A DNA stretch of 64,000 bases, taken from positions 1 to 64,000 of the forward strand of contig SSFA01000035.1 in assembly GCA_008015155.1 (NCBI GenBank). Direction: 5' to 3'. The notes beneath the pieces are model-generated. The model was given only the letters and a program-made list of their open reading frames with translations, was not told the DNA's origin and ran no database searches. Of this stretch, positions 60,890-64,000 are shown piece after piece; position 1 is the first letter of the stretch, and the number at the start of each line of letters is the position of its first letter. The DNA comes from Thiothrix sp. GTDB lineage: Bacteria; Pseudomonadota; Gammaproteobacteria; Thiotrichales; Thiotrichaceae. Both the position numbers and the translations under genes were made by a program.

Positions 60890-61552
60890 CTAAACCGCAA
60901 TTAGATAATCTGCCTTGGCGCGTAAACTGGCAACCAAAGCAGCATTTTTAGCATCACTCGCTAAAACTCGTGTTAGAGCTTCAGCTTGACTAATCCCCCA
61001 AGCCTGCTGATGCCTTTGTACTAAGCGCGACTGTGCTAATGCAAGTGGTGTATCTAAATACCAAGTTTCATCCCATAAACCTTCTAAACCCGCCCATTCC
61101 TGCTCACGGTACAGAATATATAAACCCTCTACTAAGACAATTTGGCAACTGGGGTCGACCACCACTGCATCTGCCACTGGATCACCCACACTATGTTCAA
61201 AGATAGGCCAAGTGACCGTACCCTGCTCTGCTTTCAATGCACTTACCTTCTGTACAAAACCTGTAGCATCAAAAGTCCAAGGTGCACCCCGGCGGGCAAA
61301 AGCCTCATCTGCATTAGGCAAGGCTCTTAACTGTGCTCTAGTTAGATGAAAACCATCCATACTAAGTACTTGCAGCGAATAACTAGGATTTTGTGCTAAA
61401 TAAAGCCTTTGCAGCTCACTAGCCATAGTAGTTTTGCCTGCACCTGGCAGGCCAGCTAAACCAATTAGAATACGTTTGGAATCTGAGGCGGCAAGTGCAT
61501 TGAGACGTTTAACGGCTAAGTGTACTGCGTTCATAATGTTGAGCTTGGTCAA
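60890..61552 (-). CDS. Nucleoside/nucleotide kinase-family protein (YggC-like)
   Basis: This 220-residue P-loop kinase has Walker A GLAGLPGAGKTTMASEL, VLSMDGFHLTRAQL and GAPWTFDATGFV, the signatures of the pantothenate/uridine/fructose-kinase-like group. The substrate cannot be decided. It precedes the HNH gene with a 3-base gap. Confidence 0.8.
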   Translation of the reverse strand: MTKLNIMNAVHLAVKRLNALAASDSKRILIGLAGLPGAGKTTMASELQRLYLAQNPSYSLQVLSMDGFHLTRAQLRALPNADEAFARRGAPWTFDATGFVQKVSALKAEQGTVTWPIFEHSVGDPVADAVVVDPSCQIVLVEGLYILYREQEWAGLEGLWDETWYLDTPLALAQSRLVQRHQQAWGISQAEALTRVLASDAKNAALVASLRAKADYLIAV

Positions 61553-61714
61553 TTATCACGCTTCATTAAAACACAATCACTTAAATGAGGGTATTTATCT
61601 TAAGCAATTTACTGCTATCTTCAAGAACCATAGCTTGCTTAATCAGTTCGTTTGAAAGCCACTATAACTGTTAGCAATTACTAGAGATAGCTTAATCACC
61701 CCACGAGATCTTGT

Positions 61715-62959
61715 ATGCAAAAATTAGAAAAACAACTGTTTAGTGTAAGCCTAAGTATCATTTTAATAGCAACCGCACAAAATATTTTAGCAAGCACCCC
61801 CATAAGCACCACTGGCACTTTGTGCATTGGGATTGAATGCAAAAAACAAGCGAGCACAGCTGAAGAATTTATGCCGATTTTTGCTAAGCAAATTAAAACC
61901 TATAATGAAAAAGCGCCGCAATTTTGGCCGACTAATCATGTTATTAATCAAACAGCTATTGTTGTTAATATGCCTAGAACTAAAGCTTGGTTAGTTACCC
62001 CTCAAGGTAATTATAAAAGCATTCCCGTTGCTGAGGCAGATCAATACTATGTAACGACTGGCTATGATACGGAGTTTAAAGCTTTCAAGGACATTAATGG
62101 TCAGTCTGGAATGGTGTTGACTTTAAATGAAGACTCACTAGCTAATCCTGCTAGTTTTAAGAAATATGCTCACTTAGGCACTTACGATTTATTTATCACT
62201 TATACACATGAGTTATTTCATCAATTAGAGCAACCCACTTGGAAAGAATCAGTAGCTAATACTAATCCTGATCGTGAAGAAAACTCAGACAAGGTGGCTG
62301 AGCGTGCAACACGTGGCTTGATCCTTCAGCAGTTACTTAATGCTTTTATTTACCCAGAGCAACAACGCGATTATGTAAAGAAAGCGGTGGCAACTTATCG
62401 TTATTATCAAAAGCAGTATCCAGAAGAAGCTCACAAGGCTATAACTTATGATAATTTAGAAGGTTCAGCCTATTACTTTGAATTAATGAGCTGTTTATAT
62501 ATATCTTACCCTGACATCAAAAATATTGAGGATATACTGGAAGCTTATCGGCTAATCGCCAAAGATGTTGATGTCACTAAAAATCTTGGTTTAGTGCTTG
62601 AGGCCTACGCCTTAGGTGGTTTATCGGGTCTTTTGCTAGATTATTATCAAGATCCAGTTATTTGGAAACAAGCCATTATGCAAAAAACAGAGGCTACTCC
62701 TTTAAATCAACTGGCTGAGTTATTTGATAAAGAAATCACTGAAAAAGACATTATTAAACCTGATGAGGCTTGGCTCAAAAAATACGAAGATATAGCTAGG
62801 GCTGGTGCTCCTGTATTAAGCCAAGATCAGATTAATACAATGATACCTCTTCTTAAAGATCTAAAAAAAGACTCTCCAACTGATTATGAAGCTATGTTAG
62901 AAGAAATCAAGAAAAGCAATCCTACTTCTTATGATTTAATTATCAAGCAATTACAATGA
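61715..62959 (+). CDS. Putative secreted HExxH metalloprotease-like protein
   Basis: This 414-residue protein has a signal peptide (LFSVSLSIILIATAQNILA). The segment YTHELFHQLEQPTW contains HELFH (His165, Glu166, His169), matching HExxH zinc metallopeptidases, with a candidate third ligand in SDKVAERATRG about 30 residues later. The rest is helical and unlike a family I recognise. The C-terminal 45 residues are charged. Catalytic activity is inferred only. Confidence 0.6.
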   Translation: MQKLEKQLFSVSLSIILIATAQNILASTPISTTGTLCIGIECKKQASTAEEFMPIFAKQIKTYNEKAPQFWPTNHVINQTAIVVNMPRTKAWLVTPQGNYKSIPVAEADQYYVTTGYDTEFKAFKDINGQSGMVLTLNEDSLANPASFKKYAHLGTYDLFITYTHELFHQLEQPTWKESVANTNPDREENSDKVAERATRGLILQQLLNAFIYPEQQRDYVKKAVATYRYYQKQYPEEAHKAITYDNLEGSAYYFELMSCLYISYPDIKNIEDILEAYRLIAKDVDVTKNLGLVLEAYALGGLSGLLLDYYQDPVIWKQAIMQKTEATPLNQLAELFDKEITEKDIIKPDEAWLKKYEDIARAGAPVLSQDQINTMIPLLKDLKKDSPTDYEAMLEEIKKSNPTSYDLIIKQLQ

Positions 62960-63083
62960 ATTAATTTTAGCATAATACATCATAGACTTATTCTTTAATT
63001 AAGCATCAGTCTCAAAAGCTTTACAGTTACTATTTACCAGCCCAATAAACCAAACGAATTAAACTAGCGGGATAATTGACTAA

Positions 63084-63270
63084 TTATTTCCACTCTGATT
63101 CAGGTAAACTAGGATAAGTATTCGGTAAGTTAGTTAAATACGACTCGTATTGATTAAAAAAGCACCAAGTCGGTCGATTAGGTGTTTGCCAATTAGTATA
63201 AATAAAAGGTGCTAACTCCATAAGTAAATCAAGCGGAAAACTACGCCCATCCGTTACTGCATATAACTCT
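63084..63270 (-). pseudogene. C-terminal gene fragment
   Basis: In the 390-base gap 62960-63349 the minus strand has a frame ending at 63084 that reads DGRSFPLDLLMELAPFIYTN and then QTPNRPTWCFFNQYESYL, a protein-like sequence, but it is preceded by an in-frame TAA and has no start. It is a gene remnant of unknown family. Nothing else is seen in the gap. Confidence 0.45.
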
Positions 63271-63349
63271 TACCCCACCTGTTATAAATGGCTCACCCCA
63301 GATGCTTACCTGAGTTGCCCTTATTTATTCGTTTGATTACTTAACATGA

Positions 63350-63745
63350 CTAATAGTTCCACACATTTTCTGTCTCTAATAGCTTTGAATTGACTTTGCT
63401 TTCATTGATGCTTTGAAAATTATTATGAACCCAATCGACTAAGGGTCTAAGATGAATAGTTAAATCTAGACCTAAGGTAGTCAGGCTATATTGTACTTGT
63501 AAAGGTTTTTCTTGAATGACACTACGAGTAATGAGTCTATCTATTTCTAATTGACGTAATGTCTGTGTGAGCATTTTTTGCGAAACTCCCTCACACGTTC
63601 TTTTTAAATAACCAAATCGTTTTGGCTCTTCTATTAACTCTAATAACACCATAACACTCCATTTATCACCAATACGGCTCAGTAGCTGGCGTGAGGGGCA
63701 TATTAATTTGTAAATATTAGGTGTGGATGTATTAGTTGTATGCAT
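63350..63745 (-). CDS. HxlR-family transcriptional regulator
   Basis: This 131-residue protein has the HxlR winged HTH pattern: CPSRQLLSRIGDKWSVMVLL, RFGYLKRTCEGVSQKMLTQT and LRQLEIDRLITRSV. It is divergent from the truncated NAD(P)-binding gene at 63883, the common arrangement in which HxlR controls an oxidoreductase. The intergenic region 63746-63882 should hold the operator. Confidence 0.88.
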   Translation of the reverse strand: MHTTNTSTPNIYKLICPSRQLLSRIGDKWSVMVLLELIEEPKRFGYLKRTCEGVSQKMLTQTLRQLEIDRLITRSVIQEKPLQVQYSLTTLGLDLTIHLRPLVDWVHNNFQSINESKVNSKLLETENVWNY

Positions 63746-63882
63746 AGTTACCTCAAAGTGCCTAATTGACCTAGTCTGCTATAGTTACCAATATATACCA
63801 GTATTCATTTTATACCACACTATTCGTACTCTCAGAGCTAAGTACCTGATGAGTGCACTACCGTTAAATCAAGGAAATTATT

Positions 63883-64000
63883 ATGAAAATTGGTATCTTA
63901 GGTTATGGCTCAGTTGGTAAAAGGCTAGCAGAGCTATGTACCCAAGCAGGTCACATAGTAACCATTGGCTTACGTGAGCCGAGTGCAATCACCTCCGATT
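63883..64000 (+). CDS. NAD(P)-binding oxidoreductase, partial (cut by window end)
   Basis: ATG at 63883 opens a frame running off the window, with KIGILGYGSVGKRLAELCTQ, an N-terminal Rossmann nucleotide-binding motif like that of NADPH-dependent F420 reductase-type proteins. AAGGAAAT precedes the start. Divergent from the HxlR gene. Confidence 0.75.
   Translation, partial: MKIGILGYGSVGKRLAELCTQAGHIVTIGLREPSAITSD

Overview
The window looks like a gammaproteobacterial chromosome of moderate GC content, with a flavour that would fit Thiotrichales/Thiothrix-type bacteria. This placement is an inference from gene content (one-chain PurL, soluble NAD-linked formate dehydrogenase, glutathione-dependent formaldehyde oxidation); no 16S gene is present. 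Housekeeping and catabolic genes alternate with two related integrative elements and a restriction/toxin-antitoxin island.

Region 1 (1-4.8 kb) is the right end of a first element (E1). It holds the 3' part of a gene for a membrane-anchor-type protein, two or three small genes, an AlpA-like regulator, a large zinc-finger/Toprim/P-loop primase-helicase, an iteron-rich presumptive replication origin, and an att remnant consisting of the 3' end of a tRNA-Ser gene plus its terminator. Region 2 (5.0-11.9 kb) is chromosomal: a dimethylglycine/sarcosine dehydrogenase-like flavoprotein, purL and ssrA (tmRNA). Region 3 (about 11.95-22.5 kb) is a complete second element (E2) integrated at the 3' end of ssrA. 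It carries a tyrosine integrase, a divergent pair of ribbon-helix-helix repressors, an S24-like protein, a membrane/secreted module whose last gene is homologous to the truncated gene of E1, an AlpA-like regulator, a Toprim primase, a P-loop helicase-like protein, five copies of a two-flavoured iteron module in opposite orientations at the two ends, and two strongly structured non-coding regions. No capsid, portal, terminase or conjugation genes are visible in it. E1 and E2 therefore look like members of one self-replicating integrative or satellite-like family, which I cannot assign to a described one.

Region 4 (22.5-25.7 kb) holds a phosphoribosyltransferase-like gene, gene remnants and a secreted lamin-tail/SdrD-type protein. 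Region 5 (25.9-36 kb) is a defence island: a type I restriction-modification locus (hsdR, hsdM, hsdS) interrupted and followed by four toxin-antitoxin pairs and a DUF559 nuclease-like gene. It is peppered with GC-rich palindromic repeats that even encode the C-terminal tails of some proteins. Region 6 (36-41.7 kb) is the formate dehydrogenase operon (gamma, beta, alpha, fdhD; minus strand).

Region 7 (41.8-64 kb) is a mixed chromosomal stretch. It includes an ABC-F ATPase behind an elaborately structured leader, a BrnTA pair, a LysE-type exporter, several small secreted proteins, VOC and cupin proteins, regulators, the frmAB-type formaldehyde detoxification pair, a PQQ-type sugar dehydrogenase lipoprotein, a CDGSH protein, a ThrE-type exporter, a kinase, a putative secreted HExxH protein, and a HxlR regulator divergent from a truncated NAD(P)-binding gene. 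Metabolically, the methylglycine dehydrogenase, FrmA/FrmB and formate dehydrogenase could form a route from N-methyl groups through formaldehyde and formate to CO2 and NADH.
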